Positions 34,267 through 47,800 of a stretch of 64,000 bases of DNA are shown one piece after another. Positions within the stretch are counted from its first letter, which is position 1. Each line of letters starts with the position of its first letter. The notes beneath the pieces were generated by a model, which searched no databases, had not been told where the DNA came from, and saw only the letters and a program-made list of their open reading frames with translations. The position numbers were made by a program, and so were the translations under genes. Source of the stretch: Budorcas taxicolor (lineage: Eukaryota; Chordata; Mammalia; Artiodactyla; Bovidae); assembly GCF_023091745.1 (NCBI RefSeq), contig NW_026292675.1, forward strand, positions 124,001 through 188,000, in the 5' to 3' direction.

Positions 34267-37200
34267 TCCATGGCAACACTGGAGAGGAATCCTCAGGTTC
34301 CGGCCCCGACTCCACACAAGGACTGAGGCCCCGGCATGGACGGGAGAGGAATCCCGAGAGGTCCCCTAGCAACTCCCATGGGGACTGGCCTTTCCTGAGG
34401 CCACCAGAGCGGGTCCCTGAGGTCCCCGTCGTAACTCGAGAAGACCTGCCGCAACTCGAGAAAATCCAGGAGGTTCTCCCCTCCAGGCGAGATGAGGCCC
34501 ATTTCCGCTGAGGCGTCTCGAGGCGGATCACACCTCACCTCTGGAACTTCGAAAGGGTCCTTCACACCCTTGGTGCAAATCAAGAAGTTCCCCGACCTAG
34601 CCGTCTCCACTCGAGAGGAATCACGAGGGTCCCGCCCACATCCAGAGGAGCCCCGTTTCCGCCTCGTAGCTCGAGATGAGGGATCCTTTCCCTGCTTCGT
34701 CGGGAAAGAGTTCCCGGCGTTCCCGTCGCATCTCAAGAGGAGGCCCTCTCAACAGGAACGGCGAGAGGAACTCCAGGGTCGTGCCACCATTCCAAGAGTC
34801 CCCCAGATGTCTCAGTCCATTCCAGAGGAACCTCTTTTCCCTTCACCGGCTCGTCTTTCACGCCGAGGATCGACTCCCACCAAGGTGGCACGTGGCACAG
34901 CCCTGTGGGAAAGCCTCGTGGGAAAGCCTCGAGGGACAGCCTCGAGGGAAAGCCACAGATCCCTTGATCCACGTGACAGGAAGCGTGACACTACTGCTGC
35001 AGCTCGGGAGGAAAGCGCACGTGCATGCCCCCACTCGAGACGAGGCCTGACTCCCCTGGGGAGACTCAGAAGCACCCCAAGATCCATGGCAACACTGGAG
35101 AGGAATCCTCAGGTTCCGGCCCCGACTCCACACAAGGACTGAGGCCCCGGCATGGACGGGAGAGGAATCCCGAGAGGTCCCCTAGCAACTCGCATGGGGA
35201 CTGGCCTTTCCTGAGGCCACCAGAGCGGGTCCCTGAGGTCCCCGTCGTAACTCGAGAAGACCTGCCGCAACTCGAGAAAATCCAGGAGGTTCTCCCCTCC
35301 AGGCGAGATGAGGCCCATTTCCGCTGAGGCGTCTCGAGGCGGATCACACCTCACCTCTGGAACTTCGAAAGGGTCCTTCACACCCTTGGTGCAAATCAAG
35401 AAGTTCCCCGACCTAGCCGTCTCCACTCGAGAGGAATCACGAGGGTCCCGCCCACATCCAGAGGAGCCCCGTTTCCGCCTCGTAGCTCGAGATGAGGGAT
35501 CCTTTCCCTGCTTCGTCTGGAAAGAGTTCCCGGCGTTCCCGTCGCATCTCAAGAGGAGGCCCTCTCAACAGGAACGGCGAGAGGAACTCCAGGGTCGTGC
35601 CACCATTCCAAGAGTCCCCCAGATGTCTCAGTCCATTCCAGAGGAACCTCTTTTCCCTTCACCGGCTCGTCTTTCACGCCGAGGATCGACTCCCACCAAG
35701 GTGGCACGTGGCACAGCCCTGTGGGAAAGCCTCGTGGGAAAGCCTCGAGGGACAGCCTCGAGGGAAAGCCACAGATCCCTTGATCCACGTGACAGGAAGC
35801 GTGACACTACTGCTGCAGCTCGGGACGAAAGCGCACGTGCATGCCCCCACTCGGGACGAGGCCTGACTCCCCTGGGGAGACTCAGAAGCACCCCAAGATC
35901 CATGGCAACACTGGAGAGGTATCCTCAGGTTCCGGCCCCGACTTCACACAAGGACTGAGGCCCCGGCATGGACGGGAGAGGAATCCCTAGAGGTCCCCTA
36001 GCAGCTCGCATGGGGACTGGCCTTTCCTGAGGCCACCAGAGCGGGTCCCTGAGGTCCCGTCATAACTCGAGAAGACCTGCCGCAACTCGAGAAAATCCAG
36101 GAGGTTCTCCCCTCCAGGCGAGATGAGGCCCATTTCCGCTGAGGCGTCTCGAGGCTGATCACACCTCACCTCTGGAACTTCGAAAGGGTCCTTCACACCC
36201 TTGGTGCAAATCAAGAAGTTCCCCGACCTAGCCGTCTCCACTCGAGAGGAATCACGAGGGTCCCGCCCACATCCAGAGGAGCCCCGTTTCCGCCTCGTAG
36301 CTCGAGATGAGGGATCCTTTCCCGGCTTCGTCGGGAAAGAGTTCCCGGCGTTCCCGTCGCATCTCAAGAGGAGGCCCTCTCAATAGGAACGGCGAGAGGA
36401 ACTCCAGGGTCGTGCCACCATTCCAAGAGTCCCCCAGATGTCTCAGTCCATTCCAGAGGAACCTCTTTTCCCTTCACCGGCTTGTCTTTCACGCCGAGGA
36501 TCGACTCCCACCAAGGTGGCACGTGGCACAGCCCTGTGGGAAAGCCTCGTGGGAAAGCCTCGAGGGACAGCCTCGAGGGAAAGCCACAGATCCCTTGATC
36601 CACGTGACAGGAAGCGTGACACTACTGCTGCAGCTCGGGAGGAAAGCGCACGTGCATGCCCCCACTCGAGACGAGGCCTGACTCCCCTGGGGAGACTCAG
36701 AAGCACCCCAAGATCCATGGCAACACTGGAGAGGAATCCTCAGGTTCCGGCCCCGACTCCACACAAGGACTGAGGCCCCGGCATGGACGGGAGAGGAATC
36801 CCGAGAGGTCCCCTAGCAACTCGCATGGGGACTGGCCTTTCCTGAGGCCACCAGAGCGGGTCCCTGAGGTCCCCGTCGTAACTCGAGAAGACCTGCCGCA
36901 ACTCGAGAAAATCCAGGAGGTTCTCCCCTCCAGGCGAGATGAGGCCCATTTCCGCTGAGGCGTCTCGAGGCTGATCACACCTCACCTCTGGAACTTCGAA
37001 AGGGTCCTTCACACCCTTGGTGCAAATCAAGAAGTTCCCCGACCTAGCCGTCTCCACTCGAGAGGAATCACGAGGGTCCCGCCCACATCCAGAGGAGCCC
37101 CGTTTCCGCCTCGTAGCTCGAAATGAGGGATCCTTTCCCTGCTTCGTCGGGAAAGAGTTCCCGGCGTTCCCGTCGCATCTCAAGAGGAGGCCCTCTCAAC

Positions 37201-39161
37201 AGGAACGGCGAGAGGAACTCCAGGGTCGTGCCACCATTCCAAGAGTCCCCCAGATGTCTCAGTCCATTCCAGAGGAACCTCTTTTCCCTTCACCGGCTCG
37301 TCTTTCACGCCGAGGATCGACTCCCACCAAGGTGGCACGTGGCACAGCCCTGTGGGAAAGCCTCGTGGGAAAGCCTCGAGGGACAGCCTCGAGGGAAAGC
37401 CACAGATCCCTTGATCCACGTGACAGGAAGCGTGACACTACTGCTGCAGCTCGGGAGGAAAGCGCACGTGCATGCCCCCACTCGAGACGAGGCCTGACTC
37501 CCCTGGGGAGACTCAGAAGCACCCCAAGATCCATGGCAACACTGGAGAGGAATCCTCAGGTTCCGGCCCCGACTCCACACAAGGACTGAGGCCCCGGCAT
37601 GGACGGGAGAGGAATCCCGAGAGGTCCCCTAGCAACTCGCATGGGGACTGGCCTTTCCTGAGGCCACCAGAGCGGGTCCCTGAGGTCCCCGTCGTAACTC
37701 GAGAAGACCTGCCGCAACTCGAGAAAATCCAGGAGGTTCTCCCCTCCAGGCGAGATGAGGCCCATTTCCGCTGAGGCGTCTCGAGGCTGATCACACCTCA
37801 CCTCTGGAACTTCGAAAGGGTCCTTCACACCCTTGGTGCAAATCAAGAAGTTCCCCGACCTAGCCGTCTCCACTCGAGAGGAATCACGAGGGTCCCGCCC
37901 ACATCCAGAGGAGCCCCGTTTCCGCCTCGTAGCTCTAGATGAGGGATCCTTTCCCTGCTTCGTCGGGAAAGAGTTCCCGGCGTTCCCGTCGCATCTCAAG
38001 AGGAGGCCCTCTCAACAGGAACGGCGAGAGGAACTCCAGGGTCGTGCCACCATTCCAAGAGTCCCCCAGATGTCTCAGTCCATTCCAGAGGAACCTCTTT
38101 TCCCTTCACCGGCTCGTCTTTCACGCAGAAGATCGACTCCCACCAAGGTGGCACGTGGCACAGCCCTGTGGGAAAGCCTCGTGGGAAAGCCTCGAGGGAC
38201 AGCCTCGAGGGAAAGCCACAGATCCCTTGATCCACGTGACAGGAAGCGTGACACTACTGCTGCAGCTCGGGAGGAAAGCGCACGTGCATGCCCCCACTCG
38301 AGACGAGGCCTGACTCCCCTGGGGAGACTCAGAAGCACCCCAAGATCCATGGCAACACTGGAGAGGAATCCTCAGGTTCCGGCCCCGACTCCACACAAGG
38401 ACTGAGGCCCCGGCATGGACGGGAGAGGAATCCCGAGAGGTCCCCTAGCAACTCCCATGGGGACTGGCCTTTCCTGAGGCCACCAGAGCGGGTCCCTGAG
38501 GTCCCCGTCGTAACTCGAGAAGACCTGCCGCAACTGGAGAAAATCCAGGAGGTTCTCCCCTCCAGGCGAGATGAGGCCCATTTCCGCTGAGGCGTCTCGG
38601 GGCGGATCACACCTCACCTCTGGAACTTCGAAAGGGTCCTTCACACCCTTGGTGCAAATCAAGAAGTTCCCCGACCTAGCCGTCTCCACTCGAGAGGAAT
38701 CACGAGGGTCCCGCCCACATCCAGAGGAGCCCCGTTTCCGCCTCGTAGCTCGAGATGAGGGATCCTTTCCCTGCTTCGTCGGGAAAGAGTTCCCGGCGTT
38801 CCCGTCGCATCTCAAGAGGAGGCCCTCTCAACAGGAACGGCGAGAGGAACTCCAGGGTCGTGCCACCATTCCAAGAGTCCCCCAGATGTCTCAGTCCATT
38901 CCAGAGGAACCTCTTTTCCCTTCACCGGCTTGTCTTTCACGCCGAGGATCGACTCCCACCAAGGTGGCACGTGGCACAGCCCTGTGGGAAAGCCTCGTGG
39001 GAAAGCCTCGAGGGACAGCCTCGAGGGAAAGCCACAGATCCCTTGATCCACGTGACAGGAAGCGTGACACTACTGCTGCAGCTCGGGAGGAAAGCGCACG
39101 TGCATGCCCCCACTCGAGACGAGGCCTGACTCCCCTGGGGAGACTCAGAAGCACCCCAAGA
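34267..39161 (+). repeat. Satellite block M43-M48
   Basis: M43 (34267) and M48 (38346) share the rare aactcccatgg and a ggcggatc variant, 4079 bp apart (five monomers). M44 (35083) has cgtctggaaag and ends in haplotype B. M45 (35899, 815 bp) has the B deletion plus ccctagagg, tttcccggcttcg and caataggaac, which creates a TAG stop in the longest plus-strand frame. M46 has cgaaatgagg; M47 has agctctagatg and cgcagaagatcg. M48 also has caactggag, a marker of the later Y subfamily. Confidence 0.92.
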
Positions 39162-40793
39162 TCCATGGCAACACTGGAGAGGAATCCTCAGGTTCCGGCC
39201 CCGACTCCACACAAGGACTGAGGCCCCGGCATGGACGGGAGAGGAATCCCGAGAGGTCCCCTAGCAACTCGCATGGGGACTGGCCTTTCCTGAGGCCACC
39301 AGAGCGGGTCCCTGAGGTCCCCATCGTAACTCGAGAAGACCTGCCGCAACTCGAGAAAATCCAGGAGGTTCTCCCCTCCAGGCGAGATGAGGCCCATTTC
39401 CGCTGAGGCGTCTCGAGGCTGATCACACCTCCCCTCTGGAACTTCGAAAGGGTCCTTCACACCCTTGGTGCAAATCAAGAAGTTCCCCGACCTAGCCGTC
39501 TCCACTCGAGAGGAATCACGAGGGTCCCGCCCACATCCAGAGGAGCCCCGTTTCCGCCTCGTAGCTCGAGATGAGGGATCCTTTCCCTGCTTCGTCGGGA
39601 AAGAGTTCCCGGCGTTCCCGTCGCATCTCAAGAGGAGGCCCTCTCAACAGGAACGGCGAGAGGAACTCCAGGGTCGTGCCACCATTCCAAGAGTCCCCCA
39701 GATGTCTCAGTCCATTCCAGAGGAACCTCTTTTCCCTTCACCGGCTCGTCTTTCACGCCGAGGATCGACTCCCACCAAGGTGGCACGTGGCACAGCCCTG
39801 TGGGAAAGCCTCGTCGGAAAGCCTCGAGGGACAGCCTCGAGGGAAAGCCACAGATCCCTTGATCCACGTGATAGAAAGCGTGACACTACTGCTGCAGCTC
39901 GGGAGGAAAGCTCACGTGCATGCCCCCACTCGAGACGAGGCCTGACTCCCCTGGGGAGACTCAGAAGCACCCCCAAGATCCATGGCAACACTGGAGAGGA
40001 ATCCTCAGGTTCCGGCCCCGACTCCACACAAGGACTGAGGCCCCGGCATGGACGGGAGAGGAATCCCGAGAGGTCCCCTAGCAACTCGCATGGGGACTGG
40101 CCTTTCCTGAGGCCACCAGAGCGGGTCCCTGAGGTCCCCATCGTAACTCGAGAAGACCTGCCGCAACTCGAGAAAATCCAGGAGGTTCTCCCCTCCAGGC
40201 GAGATGAGGCCCATTTCCGCTGAGGCGTCTCGAGGCTGATCACACCTCACCTCTGGAACTTCGAAAGGGTCCTTCACACCCTTGGTGCAAATCAAGAAGT
40301 TCCCCGACCTAGCCGTCTCCACTCGAGAGGAATCACGAGGGTCCCGCCCACATCCAGAGGAGCCCCGTTTCCGCCTCGTAGCTCGAGATGAGGGATCCTT
40401 TCCCTGCTTCGTCGGGAAAGAGTTCCCGGCGTTCCCGTCGCATCTCAAGAGGAGGCCCTCTCAACAGGAACGGCGAGAGGAACTCCAGGGTCGTGCCACC
40501 ATTCCAAGAGTCCCCCAGATGTCTCAGTCCATTCCAGAGGAACCTCTTTTCCCTTCACCGGCTCGTCTTTCACGCCGAGGATCGACTCCCACCAAGGTGG
40601 CACGTGGCACAGCCCTGTGGGAAAGCCTCGTGGGAAAGCCTCGAGGGACAGCCTCGAGGGAAAGCCACAGATCCCTTGATCCACGTGACAGGAAGCGTGA
40701 CACTACTGCTGCAGCTCGGGAGGAAAGCGCACGTGCATGCCCCCACTCGAGACGAGGCCTGACTCCCCTGGGGAGACTCAAAGCACCCCAAGA
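39162..40793 (+). repeat. Monomers M49 (817 bp) and M50 (815 bp)
   Basis: Both share gtccccatcgtaac. M49 has an extra c at about 39970 (agcacccccaag), plus cctcccctctgg, cctcgtcggaaag, gtgatagaaagcg and aagctcacg. M50 lacks one g at about 40789 (gactcaaagcacc). The insertion and deletion offset each other, so the array returns to phase. Confidence 0.9.
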
Positions 40794-43700
40794 TCCATGG
40801 CAACACTGGAGAGGAATCCTCAGGTTCCGGCCCCGACTCCACACAAGGACTGAGGCCCCGGCATGGACGGGAGAGGAATCCCGAGAGGTCCCCTAGCAAC
40901 TCGCATGGGGACTGGCCTTTCCTGAGGCCACCAGAGCGGGTCCCTGAGGTCCCCGTCGTAACTCGAGAAGACCTGCCGCAACTCGAGAAAATCCAGGAGG
41001 TTCTCCCCTCCAGGCGAGATGAGGCCCATTTCCGATGAGGCGTCTCGAGGCGGATCACACCTCACCTCTGGAACTTCGAAAGGGTCCTTCACACCCTTGG
41101 TGCAAATCAAGAAGTTCCCCGACCTAGCCGTCTCCACTCGAGAGGAATCACGAGGGTCCCGCCCACATCCAGAGGAGCCCCGTTTCCGCCTCGTAGCTCG
41201 AGATGAGGGATCCTTTCCCTGCTTCGTCGGGAAAGAGTTCCCGGCGTTCCCGTCGCATCTCAAGAGGAGGCCCTCTCAACAGGAACGGCGAGAGGAACTC
41301 CAGGGTCGTTCCACCATTCCAAGAGTCCCCCAGATGTCTCAGTCCATTCCAGAGGAACCTCTTTTCCCTTCACCGGCTCGTCTTTCACGCCGAGGATCGA
41401 CTCCCACCAAGGTGGCACGTGGCACAGCCCTGTGGGAAAGCCTCGTGGGAAAGCCTCGAGGGACAGCCTCGAGGGAAAGCCACAGATCCCTTGATCCACG
41501 TGACAGGAAGCGTGACACTACTGCTGCAGCTCGGGAGGAAAGCGCACGTGCATGCCCCCACTCGAGACGAGGCCTGACTCCCCTGGGGAGACTCAGAAGC
41601 ACCCCAAGATCCATGGCAACACTGGAGAGGAATCCTCAGGTTCCGGCCCCGACTCCACACAAGGACTGAGGCCCCGGCATGGACGGGAGAGGAATCCCGA
41701 GAGGTCCCCTAGCAACTCGCATGGGGACTGGCCTTTCCTGAGGCCACCAGAGCGGGTCCCTGAGGTCCCCGTCGTAACTCGAGAAGACCTGCCGCAACTC
41801 GAGAAAATCCAGGAGGTTCTCCCCTCCAGGCGAGATGAGGCCCATTTCCGATGAGGCGTCTCGAGGCGGATCACACCTCACCTCTGGAACTTCGAAAGGG
41901 TCCTTCACACCCTTGGTGCAAATCAAGAAGTTCCCCGACCTAGCCGTCTCCACTCGAGAGGAATCACGAGGGTCCCGCCCACATCCAGAGGAGCCCCGTT
42001 TCCGCCTCGTAGCTCGAGATGAGGGATCCTTTCCCTGCTTCGTCGGGAAAGAGTTCCCGGCGTTCCCGTCGCATCTCAAGAGGAGGCCCTCTCAACAGGA
42101 ACGGCGAGAGGAACTCCAGGGTCGTGCCACCATTCCAAGAGTCCCCCAGATGTCTCAGTCCATTCCAGAGGAACCTCTTTTCCCTTCACCGGCTCGTCTT
42201 TCACGCCGAGGATCGACTCCCACCAAGGTGGCACGTGGCACAGCCCTGTGGGAAAGCCTCGTGGGAAAGCCTCGAGGGACAGCCTCGAGGGAAAGCCACA
42301 GATCCTTTGATCCACGTGACAGGAAGCGTGACACTACTGCTGCAGCTCGGGAGGAAAGCGCACGTGCATGCCCCCACTCGAGACGAGGCCTGACTCCCCT
42401 GGGGAGACTCAGAAGCACCCCAAGATCCATGGCAACACTGGAGAGGAATCCTCAGGTTCCGGCCCCGACTCCACACAAGGACTGAGGCCCCGGCATGGAC
42501 GGGAGAGGAATCCCGAGAGGTCCCCTAGCAACTCGCATGGGGACTGGCCTTTCCTGAGGCCACCAGAGCGGGTCCCTGAGGTCCCCGTCGTAACTCGAGA
42601 AGACCTGCCGCAACTCGAGAAAATCCAGGAGGTTCTCCCGTCCAGGCGAGATGAGGCCCATTTCCGCTGAGGCGTCTCGAGGCTGATCACACCTCACCTC
42701 TGGAACTTCGAAAGGGTCCTTCACACCCTTGGTGCAAATCAAGAAGTTCCCCGACCTAGCCGTCTCCACTCGAGAGGAATCACGAGGGTCCCGCCCACAT
42801 CCAGAGGAGCCCCGTTTCCGCCTCGTAGCTCGAGATGAGGGATCCTTTCCCTGCTTCGTCGGGAAAGAGTTCCCGGCGTTCCCGTCGCATCTCAAGAGGA
42901 GGCCCTCTCAACAGGAACGGCGAGAGGAACTCCAGGGTCGTGCCACCATTCCAAGAGTCCCCCAGATGTCTCAGTCCATTCCAGAGGAACCTCTTTTCCC
43001 TTCACCGGCTCGTCTTTCACGCCGAGGATCGACTCCCACCAAGGTGGCACGTGGCACAGCCCTGTGGGAAAGCCTCGTGGGAAAGCCTCGAGGGACAGCC
43101 TCGAGGGAAAGCCACAGATCCCTTGATCCACGTGACAGGAAGCGTGACACTACTGCTGCAGCTCGGGAGGAAAGCGCACGTGCATGCCCCCACACGAGAC
43201 GAGGCCTGACTCCCCTGGGGAGACTCAGAAGCACCCCAAGATCCATGGCAACACTGGAGAGGAATCCTCAGGTTCCGGCCCCGACTCCACACAAGGACTG
43301 AGGCCCCGGCATGGACGGGAGAGGAATCCCGAGAGGTCCCCTAGCAACTCGCATGGGGACTGGCCTTTCCTGAGGCCACCAGAGCGGGTCCCTGAGGTCC
43401 CCGTCGTAACTCGAGAAGACCTGCCACAACTCGAGAAAATCCAGGAGGTTCTCCCCTCCAGGCGAGATGAGGCCCATTTCCGATGAGGCGTCTCGAGGCG
43501 GATCACACCTCACCTCTGGAACTTCGAAAGGGTCCTTCACACCCTTGGTGCAAATCAAGAAGTTCCCCGACCTAGCCGTCTCCACTCGAGAGGAATCACG
43601 AGGGTCCCGCCCACATCCAGAGGAGCCCCGTTTCCGCCTCGTAGCTCGAGATGAGGGATCCTTTCCCTGCTTCGTCGGGAAAGAGTTCCCGGCGTTCCCG

Positions 43701-44873
43701 TCGCATCTCAAGAGGAGGCCCTCTCAACAGGAACGGCGAGAGGAACTCCAGGGTCGTGCCACCATTCCAAGAGTCCCCCAGATGTCTCAGTCCATTCCAG
43801 AGGAACCTCTTTTCCCTTCACCGGCTCGTCTTTCACGCCGAGGATCGACTCCCACCAAGGTGGCACGTGGCACAGCCCTGTGGGAAAGCCTCGTGGGAAA
43901 GCCTCGAGGGACAGCCTCGAGGGAAAGCCACAGATCCTTTGATCCACGTGACAGGAAGCGTGACACTACTGCTGCAGCTCGGGAGGAAAGCGCACGTGCA
44001 TGCCCCCACTCGAGACGAGGCCTGACTCCCCTGGGGAGACTCAGAAGCACCCCAAGATCCATGGCAACACTGGAGAGGAATCCTCAGGTTCCGGCCCCGA
44101 CTCCACACAAGGACTGAGGCCCCGGCATGGACGGGAGAGGAATCCCGAGAGGTCCCCTAGCAACTCGCATGGGGACTGGCCTTTCCTGAGGCCACCAGAG
44201 CGGGTCCCTGAGGTCCCCGTCGTAACTCGAGAAGACCTGCCGCAACTCGAGAAAATCCAGGAGGTTCTCCCGTCCAGGCGAGATGAGGCCCATTTCCGCT
44301 GAGGCGTCTCGAGGCTGATCACACCTCACCTCTGGAACTTCGAAAGGGTCCTTCACACCCTTGGTGCAAATCAAGAAGTTCCCCGACCTAGCCGTCTCCA
44401 CTCGAGAGGAATCACGAGGGTCCCGCCCACATCCAGAGGAGCCCCGTTTCCGCCTCGTAGCTCGAGATGAGGGATCCTTTCCCTGCTTCGTCGGGAAAGA
44501 GTTCCCGGCGTTCCCGTCGCATCTCAAGAGGAGGCCCTCTCAACAGGAACGGCGAGAGGAACTCCAGGGTCGTGCCACCATTCCAAGAGTCCCCCAGATG
44601 TCTCAGTCCATTCCAGAGGAACCTCTTTTCCCTTCACCGGCTCGTCTTTCACGCCGAGGATCGACTCCCACCAAGGTGGCACGTGGCACAGCCCTGTGGG
44701 AAAGCCTCGTCGGAAAGCCTCGAGGGACAGCCTCGAGGGAAAGCCACAGATCCCTTGATCCACGTGACAGGAAGCGTGACACTACTGCTGCAGCTCGGGA
44801 GGAAAGCGCACGTGCATGCCCCCACACGAGACGAGGCCTGACTCCCCTGGGGAGACTCAGAAGCACCCCAAGA
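40794..44873 (+). repeat. Satellite block M51-M55 with duplicated dimer
   Basis: M51 (40794), M52 (41610) and M54 (43242) share ttccgatgagg and cgaggcggatc. M52 and M54 also share agatcctttgatcc. M53 (42426) and M55 (44058) share ctcccgtccagg and cccacacgagac. M52-M53 and M54-M55 are therefore a duplicated 1632-bp dimer. Later changes are ctgccacaac in M54, cctcgtcggaaag in M55 and cgttccacc in M51. Confidence 0.93.
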
Positions 44874-47800
44874 TCCATGGCAACACTGGAGAGGAATCCT
44901 CAGGTTCCGGTCCCGACTCCACACAAGGACTGAGGCCGCGGCATGGACGGGAGAGGAATCCCGAGAGGTCCCCTAGCAACTCGCATGGGGACTGGCCTTT
45001 CCTGAGGCCCCCAGAGCGGGTCCCTGAGGTCCCCGTCGTAACTCGAGAAGACCTGCCGCAACTCGAAAAAATCCAGGAGGTTCTCCCCTCCAGGCGAGAT
45101 GAGGCCCATTTCCGCTGAGGCGTCTCGAGGCTGATCACACCTCACCTCTGGAACTTCGAAAGGGTCCTTCACACCCTTGGTGCAAATCAAGAAGTTCCCC
45201 GACCTAGCCGTCTCCACTCGAGAGGAATCACGAGGGTCCCGCCCACATCCAGAGGAGCCCCGTTTCCGCCTCGTAGCTCGAGATGAGGGATCCTTTCCCT
45301 GCTTCGTCGGGAAAGAGTTCCCGGCGTTCCCGTCGCATCTCAAGAGGAGGCCCTCTCAACAGGAACGGCGAGAGGAACTCCAGGGTCGTGCCACCATTCC
45401 AAGAGTCCCCCAGATGTCTCAGTCCATTCCAGAGGAACCTCTTTTCCCTTCACCGGCTCGTCTTTCACGCCGAGGATCGACTCCCACCAAGGTGGCACGT
45501 GGCACAGCCCTGTGGGAAAGCCTTGTGGGAAAGCCTCGAGGGACAGCCTCGAGGGAAAGCCACAGATCCCTTGATCCACGTGACAGGAAGCGTGACACTA
45601 CTGCTGCAGCTCGGGAGGAAAGCGCACGTGCATGCCCCCACTCGAGACGAGGCCTGACTCCCCTGGGGAGACTCAGAAGCACCCCAAGATCCATGGCAAC
45701 ACTGGAGAGGAATCCTCAGGTTCCGGCCCCGACTCCACACAAGGACTGAGGCCCCGGCATGGACGGGAGAGGAATCCCGAGAGGTCCCCTAGCAACTCGC
45801 ATGGGGACTGGCCTTTCCTGAGGCCACCAGAGCGGGTCCCTGAGGTCCCCGTCGTAACTCGAGAAGACCTGCCGCAACTCGAGAAAATCCAGGAGGTTCT
45901 CCCCTCCAGGCGAGATGAGGCCCATTTCCGCTGAGGCGTCTCGAGGCTGATCACACCTCACCTCTGGAACTTCGAAAGGGTCCTTCACACCCTTGGTGCA
46001 AATCAAGAAGTTCCCCGACCTAGCCGTCTCCACTCGAGAGGAATCACGAGGGTCCCGCCCACATCCAGAGGAGCCCCGTTTCCGCCTCGTAGCTCGAGAT
46101 GAGGGATCCTTTCCCTGCTTCGTCGATAAAGAGTTCCCGGCATTCCCGTCGCATCTCAAGAGGAGGCCCTCTCAACAGGAACGGCGAGAGGAACTCCAGG
46201 GTCGTGCCACCATTCCAAGAGTCCCCCAGATGTATCAGTCCATTCCAGAGGAACCTCTTTTCCCTTCACCGGCTCGTCTTTCACGCCGAGGATCGACTCC
46301 CACCAAGGTGGCAAGTGGCACAGCCCTGTGGGAAAGCCTCGTGGGAAAGCCTCGAGGGACAGCCTCGAGGGAAAGCCACAGATCCCTTGATCCACGTGAC
46401 AGGAAGCGTGACACTACTGCTGCAGCTCGGGAGGAAAGCGCACGTGCATGCCCCCACTCGAGACGAGGCCTGACTCCCCTGGGGAGACTCAGAAGCACCC
46501 CAAGATCCATGGCAACACTGGAGAGGAATCCTCAGGTTCCGGCCCCGACTCCACACAAGGACTGAGGCCCCGGCATGGACGGGAGAGGAATCCCGAGAGG
46601 TCCCCTAGCAACTCGCATGGGGACTGGCCTTTCCTGAGGCCACCAGAGCGGGTCCCTGAGGTCCCCGTCGTAACTCGAGAAGACCTGCCGCAACTCGAGA
46701 AAATCCAGGAGGTTCTCCCCTCCAGGCGAGATGAGGCCCATTTCCGCTGAGGCGTCTCGAGGCGGATCACACCTCACCTCTGGAACTTCGAAAGGGTCCT
46801 TCACACCCTTGGTGCAAATCAAGAAGTTCCCCGACCTAGCCGTCTCCATTCGAGAGGAATCACGAGGGTCCCGCCCACTTCCAGAGGAGCCCCGTTTCCG
46901 CCTCGTAGCTCGAGATGAGGGATCCTTTCCCTGCTTCGTCGGGAAAGAGTTCCCGGCGTTCCCGTCGCATCTCAAGAGGAGGCCCTCTCAACAGGAACGG
47001 CGAGAGGAACTCCAGGGTCGTGCCACCTTTCCAAGAGTCCCCCAGATGTCTCAGTCCATTCCAGAGGAACCTCTTTTCCCTTCACCGGCTCGTCTTTCAC
47101 GCCGAGGATCGACTCCCACCAAGGTGGCACGTGGCACAGCCCTGTGGGAAAGCCTCGTGGGAAAGCCTCGAGGGACAGCCTCGAGGGAAAGCCACAGATC
47201 CCTTGATCCACGTGACAGGAAGCGTGACACTACTGCTGCAGCTCGGAAGGAAAGCGCACGTGCATGCCCCCACTCGAGACGAGGCCTGACTCCCCTGGGG
47301 AGACTCAGAAGCACCCCAAGATCCATGGCAACACTGGAGAGGAATCCTCAGGTTCCGGCCCCGACTCCACACAAGGACTGAGGCCCCGGCATGGACGGGA
47401 GAGGAATCCCGAGAGGTCCCCTAGCAACTCGCATGGGGACTGGCCTTTCCTGAGGCCCCCAGAGCGGGTCCCTGAGGTCCCCGTCGTAACTCGAGAAGAC
47501 CTGCCGCAACTCGAGAAAATCCAGGAGGTTCTCCCCTCCAGGCGAGATGAGGCCCATTTCCGCTGAGGCGTCTCGAGGCTGATCACACCTCACCTCTGGA
47601 ACTTCGAAAGGGTCCTTCACACCCTTGGTGCAAATCAAGAAGTTCCCCGACCTAGCCGTCTCCACTCGAGAGGAATCACGAGGGTCCCGCCCACATCCAG
47701 AGGAGCCCCGTTTCCGCCTCGTAGCTCGAGATGAGGGATCCTTTCCCTGCTTCGTCGGGAAAGAGTTCCCGGCTTTCCCGTCGCATCTCAAGAGGAGGCC

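Noticed and set aside
39465..40223. Longest ORF in the window (252 codons)
   Set aside because: It arises only because the single-base insertion in M49 joins two spurious frames. The insertion is in a c-run and may be a consensus error.
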